Source: an uncultured Clostridia bacterium (GTDB taxonomy: Bacteria; Bacillota; Clostridia; Oscillospirales; UBA644). From it: a DNA stretch of 5,590 nucleotides. Under the pieces are notes generated by a model. It saw only the letters and a program-made list of their open reading frames with translations, did no database searches and was not told the DNA's origin. Position numbers and translations under genes: made by a program. Location of the stretch: positions 1 through 5,590 of the forward strand of contig CAJGDF010000127.1 of assembly GCA_904502105.1 (NCBI GenBank), given 5' to 3'. Shown one piece after another: positions 1 to 5,590 of the stretch. The stretch's first letter is position 1. Each line of letters begins with the position of its first letter.

Positions 1-492
1 ACTTTTAAGATGAATATCATATTCAACAGCAAAGCGAATAAGGTCATCTGCAAGCATCTGGTGTCCAGTACGGATTTCAAGATGATAAGATTTATCCGGA
101 GAGCAAATAAATCCTCCACCGATGAAAACACCGCGTAAAAAGGCAGCAGCGCAGCAATCGTTATCAAATGCGGAATAGTCCAGACGAACAGGCGGTCCGA
201 CGATTACATCCCCTATTTTTTTTATCAGATCATCCGTGTGTTGTTCGTTAATCTCAACAAAATAACTTACGGTTTTATTTTTACGTTCATATTTGTCATA
301 ATCATAAAAATCCAACGTATGAAATATATCCTCATAACGTTTAATTATAAAGATGTTTTCTGAACGGAATAATATTTTTTCTCTGCTGAATGTTCCGGAA
401 AACAACAAAAAACCATAAAGTTCTGCTTTTTTACAGCATAAATCCGTGTTTTTATGACATAAAATATCTTTAACAGAAGTTGTGTATGACAT
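1..492 (-). CDS. whiA: WhiA-family DNA-binding protein, N-terminal part (cut by left window edge)
   Basis: I translated this region by hand from the minus strand. It is open from the ATG at 492 to the window edge: 164 codons without a stop. WhiA proteins are about 300-330 aa, so roughly the first half is present. Recognisable pieces are the start MSYTTSVKDILC, a Cys pair in CCKKAELYGFLLFSG (residues 19-33), and the hallmark block around CCAAAFLRGVFIGGGF followed by SPDKSYHLEIRTG (about 113-143). These fit the WhiA N-terminal region and the start of its LAGLIDADG-like domain. The C-terminal helix-turn-helix lies outside the window. WhiA is a sporulation regulator in Streptomyces and a nucleoid-associated protein affecting cell division and chromosome segregation in Bacillus. 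The start shares one base with the murB stop (TGATG), suggesting translational coupling. Usual Bacillota neighbours rapZ and yvcK/glmR do not lie between murB and this gene. Family assignment is confident; the role in this organism is inferred. Confidence 0.88.
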   Translation of the reverse strand, partial: MSYTTSVKDILCHKNTDLCCKKAELYGFLLFSGTFSREKILFRSENIFIIKRYEDIFHTLDFYDYDKYERKNKTVSYFVEINEQHTDDLIKKIGDVIVGPPVRLDYSAFDNDCCAAAFLRGVFIGGGFICSPDKSYHLEIRTGHQMLADDLIRFAVEYDIHLKS

Positions 493-510
493 CAGAAAAA
501 TTTAATCTCC
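490..510 (-). promoter_or_regulatory. murB/whiA stop-start overlap with upstream ribosome binding site
   Basis: On the minus strand the murB stop TGA (494-492) and the whiA start ATG (492-490) share one base. A GGAGA motif at 510-506 lies inside the end of murB, 13 nt before the ATG. That spacing is long, so whiA translation probably relies partly on ribosomes finishing murB. The motif and overlap are seen directly; coupling is inferred. Confidence 0.6.
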
Positions 511-1379
511 GTTTCAAGCATTACTCCGAATTTTTCAGCAACAGTTGACTGAATAATGCGAATAAGTTCTTTAACATCTTCGGAAGATGCATTTCCCTTG
601 TTTACTATAAAACCGGCATGCTTTTCGCTTACCTGAGCACCACCGACTGAAAAACCCTTAAGACCGCTGTCCTCGATAAGTTTACCGGCAAAAAAACCTT
701 CGGGGCGTTTGAACACACTGCCTGCACTCGGCATGTCAAGAGGTTGGGATGAAACTCTTTTACTTGTGTATTCGTCCATTTTATTTTTAATATCCGAATA
801 GTTTCCATCAGACAATTTTAATACAGTTTGTACAATTATATCTGTATCCGAAAAACATGAGTGTCTGTAAGAAAAATTATGATCGTTACCTGACACTGTT
901 TTTATTATACCGTCTGCTGTAACGTATTCTGTTTCAACTGCAATATGAGACATTTCGGAGCCGTAAGCCCCAGCGTTCATTTTAATTGCACCGCCAATTG
1001 TTCCGGGTATACCGAACAGACATTCCATACCACTCAGTTCAGATTTCAATGCAGTTGATGCGACCTTAGCAAGAATAAGTCCTGCACCGCAAATTATATT
1101 ATTATTTTTTATAGTTAAAGAATTTAATTTATCGGTTTTGATCAATAAACAATCGATGGTTTCATCAGGGAATAAAATATTGGAGCAGTTACCTATAACT
1201 TTATATTTTATATTTTTTTCGTTGACATAATTTATTATCTCTGAAACCTGTGTAGCGGAATTCGGAGATATAATATAGGGTGCAATTCCCCCAATTTTAA
1301 ACGATGAAAGTTTTTTCAAACTGACATCCTGCTGATAAAAAATAGAATTTTTATCGCAAAAAGCTGATATATCCAACAT
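492..1379 (-). CDS. murB: UDP-N-acetylenolpyruvoylglucosamine reductase (MurB)
   Basis: MurB is the cytoplasmic FAD- and NADPH-dependent enzyme that reduces UDP-GlcNAc-enolpyruvate to UDP-MurNAc, the second committed step of peptidoglycan synthesis. With the ATG at 1379 the product is 295 aa, normal for the short Gram-positive type (type II). Visible motifs are SSFKIGG (25-31) and GNCSN (63-67) in the FAD-binding region, GIPGTIGGA (123-131) with MNAGAYG (134-140), YRHS with the conserved Arg172, PSAGSVFKRP with the proton-donating Ser221, and C-terminal LETEIKFF with the conserved acid Glu291. All expected active-site residues appear present. The frame is open upstream to a GTG at 1406, but only the ATG at 1379 has a good ribosome binding site. 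It follows hprK by 38 nt and overlaps whiA by one base, so it is probably cotranscribed with both. Confidence 0.96.
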   Translation of the reverse strand: MLDISAFCDKNSIFYQQDVSLKKLSSFKIGGIAPYIISPNSATQVSEIINYVNEKNIKYKVIGNCSNILFPDETIDCLLIKTDKLNSLTIKNNNIICGAGLILAKVASTALKSELSGMECLFGIPGTIGGAIKMNAGAYGSEMSHIAVETEYVTADGIIKTVSGNDHNFSYRHSCFSDTDIIVQTVLKLSDGNYSDIKNKMDEYTSKRVSSQPLDMPSAGSVFKRPEGFFAGKLIEDSGLKGFSVGGAQVSEKHAGFIVNKGNASSEDVKELIRIIQSTVAEKFGVMLETEIKFF

Positions 1380-1388
1380 GTTAACTCC
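1377..1388 (-). promoter_or_regulatory. ribosome binding site deciding the murB start
   Basis: GGAG at 1388-1385 is followed by a 5-nt spacer and the ATG at 1379-1377. The upstream in-frame GTG at 1406-1404 has no purine-rich motif before it; the sequence there is the AT-rich end of hprK. This favours the 295-residue MurB over the 304-residue version. Confidence 0.7.
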
Positions 1389-1417
1389 GTTTCCCGACGA
1401 AAGCACGTCGATTATTG

Positions 1418-2368
1418 TTACATCATATTATTCATACTATCAAGAAGACGTTTGTTTAATTCTGCAGCAGCATTGTATCCGAGACGTCTTTGACGGTTGT
1501 TCATTGCTGCAACTTCAATAATAATAGCAAGGTTTCTACCGGGTTTGATAGGAATTGTAACAGTAGGTTTCTTCAAACCAAGCAGTTCATAGTAATTATC
1601 ATCAAGACCGAGACGTTCATATTGCTTATCTGCCTGCCATGGTTCAAGTTGAATGATAAGGTCAATTTTTTCGGTTTCTTTTACTGCACCCATACCGAAA
1701 ATACGGCGGACGTCAACGATACCGATACCGCGAAGTTCAATGAGATGGCGTATCATTTCAGGTGCAGAACCGACAAGTGTTTTGTTTGACACACGTTTAA
1801 TTTCAACAGCATCATCGGCAACAAGACGGTGACCACGTTTAAGAAGCTCCATCGCGGTTTCACTTTTACCTACACCGCTATCACCGATCATCAATATACC
1901 TTCACCGTATACTTCAACAAGTACACCGTGTGTTGTGATTCTGGGAGCAAGATGTACGTTTAATGAACTGATAAGGTTATAGAGGACATTGGATGTTGAA
2001 TCCTCTGAAGAAAGAACGGGAATATTATATTTCTTAGCCTGTTCTATAATTTCATGGCATGTTTCTTCTACGTGAGTTACAAAAACAACAGGAATTCCCT
2101 GAGAAAAAAGCTTTTCAATTTTAGCGGAACGTTCTTCCGAAGAAAAAGCCTTTAAATAAGAAGTTTCTTCTCTACCTATAATCTGTATTCTTGTAGGATC
2201 AAAATATTCGTAAAATCCGGCTAACTGAAGTCCCGGTCTGTTAACCTGGGATGTAGAAATAAATATCTGAGACGGATCACTGTTTTCCCCATTAGGCAAA
2301 TAAACTGCGGTAGCAGCAGTATCATTCATTATATCAGCAAGACTGATCTTGTATGATTGTGTACTCAT
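1418..2368 (-). CDS. hprK: HPr kinase/phosphorylase (HprK)
   Basis: HprK is the bifunctional sensor that phosphorylates HPr of the phosphotransferase system on Ser46 using ATP or pyrophosphate, and removes that phosphate. It is the switch for carbon catabolite repression in Bacillota. The protein is 316 aa, the usual size. Residues 1-135 form the variable N-terminal domain. The C-terminal kinase domain carries [10 protein letters not shown] (146-155), the P-loop GDSGVGKS (162-169), LVADDAVEI with the conserved Asp pair (185-186), and the family signature [15 protein letters not shown] (211-225). An Arg-rich segment (NRQRR, 291-295) lies near the C-terminus. All catalytic landmarks appear intact. 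The ATG at 2368 is preceded by GGAG (2380-2377) with an 8-nt spacer. It lies 97 nt after the ispH-rpsA stop, beyond a strong hairpin, so its expression may be set apart from the S1 block. No ptsH is visible nearby. Confidence 0.97.
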   Translation of the reverse strand: MSTQSYKISLADIMNDTAATAVYLPNGENSDPSQIFISTSQVNRPGLQLAGFYEYFDPTRIQIIGREETSYLKAFSSEERSAKIEKLFSQGIPVVFVTHVEETCHEIIEQAKKYNIPVLSSEDSTSNVLYNLISSLNVHLAPRITTHGVLVEVYGEGILMIGDSGVGKSETAMELLKRGHRLVADDAVEIKRVSNKTLVGSAPEMIRHLIELRGIGIVDVRRIFGMGAVKETEKIDLIIQLEPWQADKQYERLGLDDNYYELLGLKKPTVTIPIKPGRNLAIIIEVAAMNNRQRRLGYNAAAELNKRLLDSMNNMM

Positions 2369-2465
2369 TTTTATAACTCCGTATTAAGATAAATAGTAAG
2401 TTTTTTCACAACGAGTCAGACAGCCAATAAAGACCATCTGACTCGTATGTAAGATCTAAATAAAA
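2369..2465 (-). other. 97-bp rpsA-hprK intergenic spacer
   Basis: This is the largest gap between genes in the window. It holds the inverted repeat at 2411-2446 and the hprK ribosome binding site (GGAG, 2380-2377). I see no convincing sigma-70 type promoter: the best match, a TTGTGA-like -35 with a CTTAAT-like -10, would start transcription at or inside the hprK ribosome binding site. Most likely hprK is reached by readthrough from upstream. Confidence 0.5.
2411..2446 (-). other. strong intergenic RNA hairpin (attenuator, partial terminator or processing site)
   Basis: A perfect 10-bp inverted repeat, ACGAGTCAGA with TCTGACTCGT, flanks a 16-nt centre. In minus-strand RNA the centre pairs further through U-G, G-U, G-C, U-G and C-G, giving 15 bp closed by the 6-nt loop UUUAUU. 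In plus-strand RNA the three G-U pairs become C-A mismatches, so the fold favours the strand on which the genes are transcribed. Downstream the transcript reads UGUGAAAAAAC, with no U-tract, so this is not a canonical intrinsic terminator. It could reduce readthrough from the highly expressed S1 gene into hprK, or protect the 3' end of the upstream mRNA. Confidence 0.6.
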
Positions 2466-4412
2466 TTATTCAGCGTCAGTTTCTTCGGAAGCAGCTTCGG
2501 TTGTGCCTTCTTCTACCGCACGGATGGAAAGGCTTACACGTTTAGCTTCAACATCGATTTCAGTGATCTGAGCTTTAACCTGCTGGCCAACTTCAAGAAC
2601 ATCAGAAACCTTATTGATACGACGGGGAGCGATCTGAGAAATGTGAACGAGACCATCGATACCCTTAATAACAGAAACGAAAGCACCGTAAGTCATAATC
2701 TTAAGAACGGTTGCATCGATAACGTCACCAACGTTATATGTTTCAGTAAGGATCTTCCAGGGGTTTTCGTCATCTTTCTTCATTGTAAGAGAGATCTTCT
2801 TGGTTTCAGCATTAAGGCTCTTAACGGTAACCTTTACAGTGTCGCCAACCTTGAGAATATCAGAAGGTTTGGTAACTCTTTCCCAAGACATATCGGTTAC
2901 ATGAACGAGACCGTCATTGCCACCGATGTCTACAAATGCACCGAAATCAGTAACAGATTTAACAGTACCGTTGTATTCGTTACCAACTGCAATAGACTGC
3001 CAGAGAGCGTCGCTTGCTTTCTGTTTTTCTTCTCTGAGAACACTCTTGATAGAACCAATTATTCTCTTACGTTTGCCGGATTTGTCATTATCAACTTCGA
3101 TAATACGAAGATTTACATCAGTACCAACGAGAGCATCGAAATTCTCTTCGCGTCTGATAGAAGCCTGAGATGCGGGAACAAATACTCTGATCTTGTTGAC
3201 CATAACAACGACACCGCCTTTAACGGCTTCGATGACTTTGCCCTTAACAACTGCACCCTCTTCGTTCGCCTTGATAATTTTTTCCATTCCCTGAGCGATA
3301 TCAAGGCTACGTTTAGACAGAAGAGTTGTTCCGTCCGCATCGTTTACCTTGACAACAAAAGCCTCGATCTCGTCACCGATTTTAAGCGGATTTTCATCGT
3401 TTTCGAATTCCGCTGCGGGAATAAAGCCGGCATACTTCAGACCGAGATCGACCTGGACTTCAGTACCGTTGATAGCGGATACGATACCTTTAACGAGCTG
3501 ACCGTTACGGATCGTCCTGATCGAAGCTTCGATAGCTTCAAGAAAATCGATATCCTCTTCTGCTACCAAATTTTTGTTGTCTTTTTCATTAATCATGTTA
3601 TTAAAAACCTCCTCGACTGCACTTTCCGGGCACGATGCACCAGAAGACAGTCCTATTTTTTCATATTTACGAATGCCATTGGGTAACTTGTCTAATTGCT
3701 CGTAAAAAATCGTTTCACAATTTTCAGATGCGATTTCATAGAGCTTTCTTGTGTTTGAACTGTGAGGTGATCCGATTATTATAAACAAATCCACTTTCTT
3801 TGAAAGTTCTTCAACCTCACGTTGTCTTGTTTCTGTAGAATTACAGATCGTGTTGTGTACAGTTATGTTTGTTAAATTTGAAACATATTCGGTGATCTTT
3901 TTCCATTCGGATGTATTATAGGTCGTTTGAGCGACAAGATCATATTGTTCTGTATCAACATATATATTATGCAATATTTTTTTCAATTCGTCAATATCAT
4001 TTGCAACAAAAAATGATTTTTTCGCATTTCCGGCTATTCCGACAACCTCAGGATGCTCAGAATTTCCGATAATGATAATGTTTTCAGCGTTTGCGGCAAT
4101 TTTATGAATTTTTTTTACTTTGGGACACGTAAAGTCAAAATAACGGATATTTTTTGACTTTAAACGATCTTCGGTTGCCTTAGGTACACCGTGTGCCCTA
4201 ATTGTTGCAACAGAACCATCAGGGATTTCTTCGGGAGACTCAACTATCACAGCACCCATAGCGGAAAGCTTATTTGTCATTTCTTCATTATGAATAAGTT
4301 CACCGAGAGAATAAACAGTTGAACGATTGTTTTCCAATAATTGGACCATACCGTCAACAGCTCTTTTTACACCAAAGCAAAATCCTGTTGTATTAGTTTT
4401 AAATATCTTCAT
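2466..4412 (-). CDS. ispH-rpsA: IspH-S1 fusion: 4-hydroxy-3-methylbut-2-enyl diphosphate reductase / ribosomal protein S1
   Basis: This is one intact 648-residue frame with two functions. Residues 1 to about 275 are IspH, the [4Fe-4S] enzyme that turns HMBPP into IPP and DMAPP at the end of the MEP pathway. Cluster cysteines are Cys12 (FCFGVKRA), Cys96 (FTCPKVKK) and Cys190 (TICNSTETRQ). Substrate residues include His41, His74, Glu122 in HPEVVGIAG, SSN at 218-220 and Ser260. Residues from about 303 form four S1 RNA-binding domains (about 303-371, 386-455, 475-545 and 560-632) and an acidic tail. Domains 3 and 4 are the most typical (VTDFGAFVDIGGNDGLVHV; YGAFVSVIKGIDGLVHISQ). Such fusions are known in Clostridia, so this is not a frame error. 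Its ATG overlaps the plsC stop (ATGA) and has only a weak ribosome binding site. A strong internal site at the junction may also give free S1. Confidence 0.96.
   Translation of the reverse strand: MKIFKTNTTGFCFGVKRAVDGMVQLLENNRSTVYSLGELIHNEEMTNKLSAMGAVIVESPEEIPDGSVATIRAHGVPKATEDRLKSKNIRYFDFTCPKVKKIHKIAANAENIIIIGNSEHPEVVGIAGNAKKSFFVANDIDELKKILHNIYVDTEQYDLVAQTTYNTSEWKKITEYVSNLTNITVHNTICNSTETRQREVEELSKKVDLFIIIGSPHSSNTRKLYEIASENCETIFYEQLDKLPNGIRKYEKIGLSSGASCPESAVEEVFNNMINEKDNKNLVAEEDIDFLEAIEASIRTIRNGQLVKGIVSAINGTEVQVDLGLKYAGFIPAAEFENDENPLKIGDEIEAFVVKVNDADGTTLLSKRSLDIAQGMEKIIKANEEGAVVKGKVIEAVKGGVVVMVNKIRVFVPASQASIRREENFDALVGTDVNLRIIEVDNDKSGKRKRIIGSIKSVLREEKQKASDALWQSIAVGNEYNGTVKSVTDFGAFVDIGGNDGLVHVTDMSWERVTKPSDILKVGDTVKVTVKSLNAETKKISLTMKKDDENPWKILTETYNVGDVIDATVLKIMTYGAFVSVIKGIDGLVHISQIAPRRINKVSDVLEVGQQVKAQITEIDVEAKRVSLSIRAVEEGTTEAASEETDAE
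3594..3614 (-). promoter_or_regulatory. candidate internal ribosome binding site and start codon for free S1
   Basis: Inside the fusion, minus-strand GAGGAGG (3614-3608) is followed by a T and ten more bases, then an in-frame ATG at 3596-3594 (Met273). AGGAGGT is a full 7-base match to the anti-Shine-Dalgarno of 16S rRNA and is stronger than the site of any annotated gene here. The 11-nt spacer from AGGAGG is slightly long but workable. It falls after the last IspH motif and before the first S1 domain. Starting here gives about 376 residues, close to free-standing Bacillota S1-type proteins of about 380 aa. Sequence and position are observed; use as a start is inference. Confidence 0.5.
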
Positions 4413-5014
4413 TTGGTTTCGTTACCGAGCTGATAGATTTTATCCATCAATATAGTCCCTGCTTTTGAAAAATCTTCAGATGAAACAGGTCCGTTAAACT
4501 CTTCTTCGATAAGAAAAGGTTTTCCGATATAGACACGGATATCGTTAAATATAAAGAAAAGACGTTTATAGTATATTCTGACAGGAAGCATTGTTGCTTT
4601 TGATTTTTGTGCGATCATTACAAAACCGGGTTTGATTTCAGGAGCCTTACCCTCTTTTGTTAAACCGTTTTTTACACGTGTACCTTCGGGGAATATACCT
4701 AAAATACGTTCACTTTTAAGTGTTTTAAGAGAATTCTTTATAGCGGAGAGATCTGCTTTTTCTCTGTCAACGGGGAATGCTCCGTATTTTTTTACAAACC
4801 AGTTAACAACCGGAACATTAAACAACGAAGCTTTAGCCATGAAGTTTATAGGTCGTTTAATAGCTAAATTTAAAGGAAAAACATCAAACATCGACTGATG
4901 ATTGCAGTAAACTATAACAGGACCCTCTTTAGGCTCGTTTTCCCTACCGTAAACACGAAATCTGTTAAACACATAACAGTAAATCGTAAAAATAAATCTT
5001 ACAAATTTATACAT
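4409..5014 (-). CDS. plsC: 1-acyl-sn-glycerol-3-phosphate acyltransferase (PlsC family)
   Basis: PlsC-type enzymes acylate lysophosphatidic acid to phosphatidic acid, the precursor of membrane phospholipids, at the cytoplasmic membrane. With the ATG at 5014 the product is 201 aa, normal for the short bacterial form. Motifs in order are the catalytic NHQSMFD (HX4D, His39 and Asp44), KASLFNVPVVNWFVKKYGAFPVDR (61-84; written in two parts: KASLFNVPVVNW then FVKKYGAFPVDR), the glycerol-phosphate-binding FPEGTR (108-113), and KPGF with a Pro in MLPV (128-144). A hydrophobic aromatic N-terminus (VRFIFTIYCYVF, 5-16) probably associates with the membrane. The frame extends to a TTG at 5029, but the ATG has the better ribosome binding site. 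It overlaps cmk by 8 nt and the IspH-S1 gene by 4 nt, a tight arrangement implying cotranscription and coupling. Family is certain; exact acyl donor and acceptor are inferred. Confidence 0.93.
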   Translation of the reverse strand: MYKFVRFIFTIYCYVFNRFRVYGRENEPKEGPVIVYCNHQSMFDVFPLNLAIKRPINFMAKASLFNVPVVNWFVKKYGAFPVDREKADLSAIKNSLKTLKSERILGIFPEGTRVKNGLTKEGKAPEIKPGFVMIAQKSKATMLPVRIYYKRLFFIFNDIRVYIGKPFLIEEEFNGPVSSEDFSKAGTILMDKIYQLGNETK

Positions 5015-5590
5015 TAATCTTTCTTCCAATTATCTCTAATACAGTTTCGAGTGTTTGTTCCGGAGTAAAGCCACTGTTATCAAGTAAAACAGCATCATCG
5101 GCAGGTTTCATAGGAGCAACATCTCGCTCTGAGTCATTTTTATCTCTGATGATCATAGCCTGAAGAATATCGTTATAAGAAACAGCGTTTTCACTGTCTT
5201 TTTGTTCTTCAAAACGACGTGTAGCACGATCTTCGGCAGATGCGGTTAAAAATATCTTGACATCAGCATCAGGCAAAACAACAGTTCCGATATCTCGACC
5301 GTCCATTACAATATTTTCGGCCTTTGCGATATTTCTTTGAAGATCAAGAAGATACGAACGAACTTCAGGAAAAGCAGATACGGTTGATGCAGCGGATGAA
5401 ATCTCGTTTGTACGAATCCTGTCGCTTACATCTTCTCCGTTAACGAAAACACGCTGTGTTCCATTGATATGCTGAAAAGAAATATCTGTATCTGAAAGAA
5501 TATCCTTAATTTTCTCCAGATCATTTGGTGACAAGCCTTTGGTAACAACTTCATAGGCCACCGAACGATAAAGAGCACCCGTATCGATAT
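5007..5590 (-). CDS. cmk: cytidylate kinase, C-terminal part (start beyond right window edge)
   Basis: Cmk transfers a phosphate from ATP to CMP or dCMP in the cytoplasm, recycling pyrimidine nucleotides released by RNA turnover and phospholipid synthesis. The frame is open to the window edge; 193 complete codons are visible. The P-loop and first residues of the roughly 220-aa protein are missing. The visible part begins at the nucleotide-binding motif DTGALYRSVAYE, so an apparent GTG start at 5561 is only the Val codon within that motif and not the real start. Other family landmarks are VMDGRDIGTVVLPDADVKIF, the LID-region Arg cluster in EDRATRRFEEQ, and IIRDKNDSERDVAPMKPADDA with its conserved Asp and Arg residues, followed by the C-terminal DNSG segment. 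It ends 8 nt inside plsC. The pairing of cmk with plsC and rpsA is common in bacteria. Confidence 0.95.
   Translation of the reverse strand, partial: IDTGALYRSVAYEVVTKGLSPNDLEKIKDILSDTDISFQHINGTQRVFVNGEDVSDRIRTNEISSAASTVSAFPEVRSYLLDLQRNIAKAENIVMDGRDIGTVVLPDADVKIFLTASAEDRATRRFEEQKDSENAVSYNDILQAMIIRDKNDSERDVAPMKPADDAVLLDNSGFTPEQTLETVLEIIGRKINV
5012..5027 (-). promoter_or_regulatory. ribosome binding site deciding the plsC start
   Basis: GGAAG at 5027-5023 lies 8 nt before the ATG at 5014-5012, inside the last codons of cmk. The alternative upstream TTG at 5029 directly abuts this motif and has only a weak GAGA-like sequence before it. The ATG is therefore preferred and leaves an 8-nt overlap with cmk. 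Confidence 0.65.

Noticed and set aside
1395..1410. Small hairpin (5 bp, CGACG with CGTCG, 6-nt loop) between hprK and murB
   Set aside because: The stem is too short to be meaningful, has no U-tract, and could easily arise by chance in a 38-nt spacer.
1490..1789. Plus-strand open frame of 99 codons opposite hprK
   Set aside because: It is entirely antisense to the conserved HprK kinase domain, with no family resemblance; an artefact of the opposite strand.
2381..2412. Possible promoter for hprK (TTGTGA-like -35, 17-nt spacer, CTTAAT-like -10 on the minus strand)
   Set aside because: Each box matches consensus at only about 4 of 6 positions, and the implied transcript start falls at or within the hprK ribosome binding site, leaving almost no leader.
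2917..3340. Short extra frames within the S1 region on both strands (plus 2917-3168, minus 3113-3340)
   Set aside because: They overlap conserved S1 domains in other frames, and their translations look like random codon-shadow sequence.
2643..3686. A 347-codon open frame on the plus strand, antisense to the S1 region and the end of IspH
   Set aside because: It lies wholly opposite a certain gene. Its product has no recognisable domain or coherent composition. It is best explained by the biased codon use of the highly expressed S1 half, which keeps stops out of that antisense frame.
4632..4898. Plus-strand open frame of 88 codons opposite plsC
   Set aside because: It is antisense to the catalytic core of PlsC and has no independent support.
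5559..5561. GTG as the true start of cytidylate kinase
   Set aside because: The frame continues upstream to the window edge through the conserved DTGALYRS motif, so this GTG encodes an internal Val and the true start lies outside the window.

Overview
The window looks like the chromosome of a moderately low-GC (about 40% by eye) Bacillota, most likely class Clostridia and possibly the Ruminococcus/Oscillospiraceae side. The reasons are the single-ORF fusion of IspH (last enzyme of the MEP isoprenoid pathway) to ribosomal protein S1, the Gram-positive sensor kinase HprK, a WhiA homologue and AGGAGG-type ribosome binding sites. The genus is inference; there is no rRNA or other marker here.

All six genes lie on the minus strand and read from right to left. 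In transcription order they are cmk (3' part only, entering from the right edge), plsC, the ispH-rpsA fusion, a 97-bp gap with a strong inverted repeat, hprK, murB and whiA (5' part only, leaving at the left edge). Junctions are tight: cmk/plsC overlap by 8 nt, plsC/ispH by 4 nt (ATGA), hprK/murB are 38 nt apart, and murB/whiA share one base (TGATG). Only the rpsA-hprK gap could hold a regulatory boundary. The window seems to join two conserved blocks: cmk-plsC-ispH-rpsA (CMP/dCMP phosphorylation, phosphatidic acid synthesis, isoprenoid precursors, translation) and hprK-murB-whiA (carbon catabolite control, peptidoglycan precursor synthesis, a division-linked DNA-binding protein). Together they resemble a growth and envelope operon.

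These are recognisable core genes, and I see no mobile element, CRISPR array, tRNA/rRNA or obvious new system. The best leads are subtle. The strongest Shine-Dalgarno sequence I found in the window lies inside the ispH-rpsA ORF, just before an in-frame ATG at the domain junction, and codon choice changes at about the same point. This suggests that a free S1 protein of about 376 aa is made by internal initiation alongside the fusion. A 15-bp hairpin that pairs fully only in the minus-strand RNA separates rpsA from hprK and has no U-tract. murB is followed directly by whiA, without the rapZ and glmR/yvcK genes that usually lie near whiA in Bacillota.
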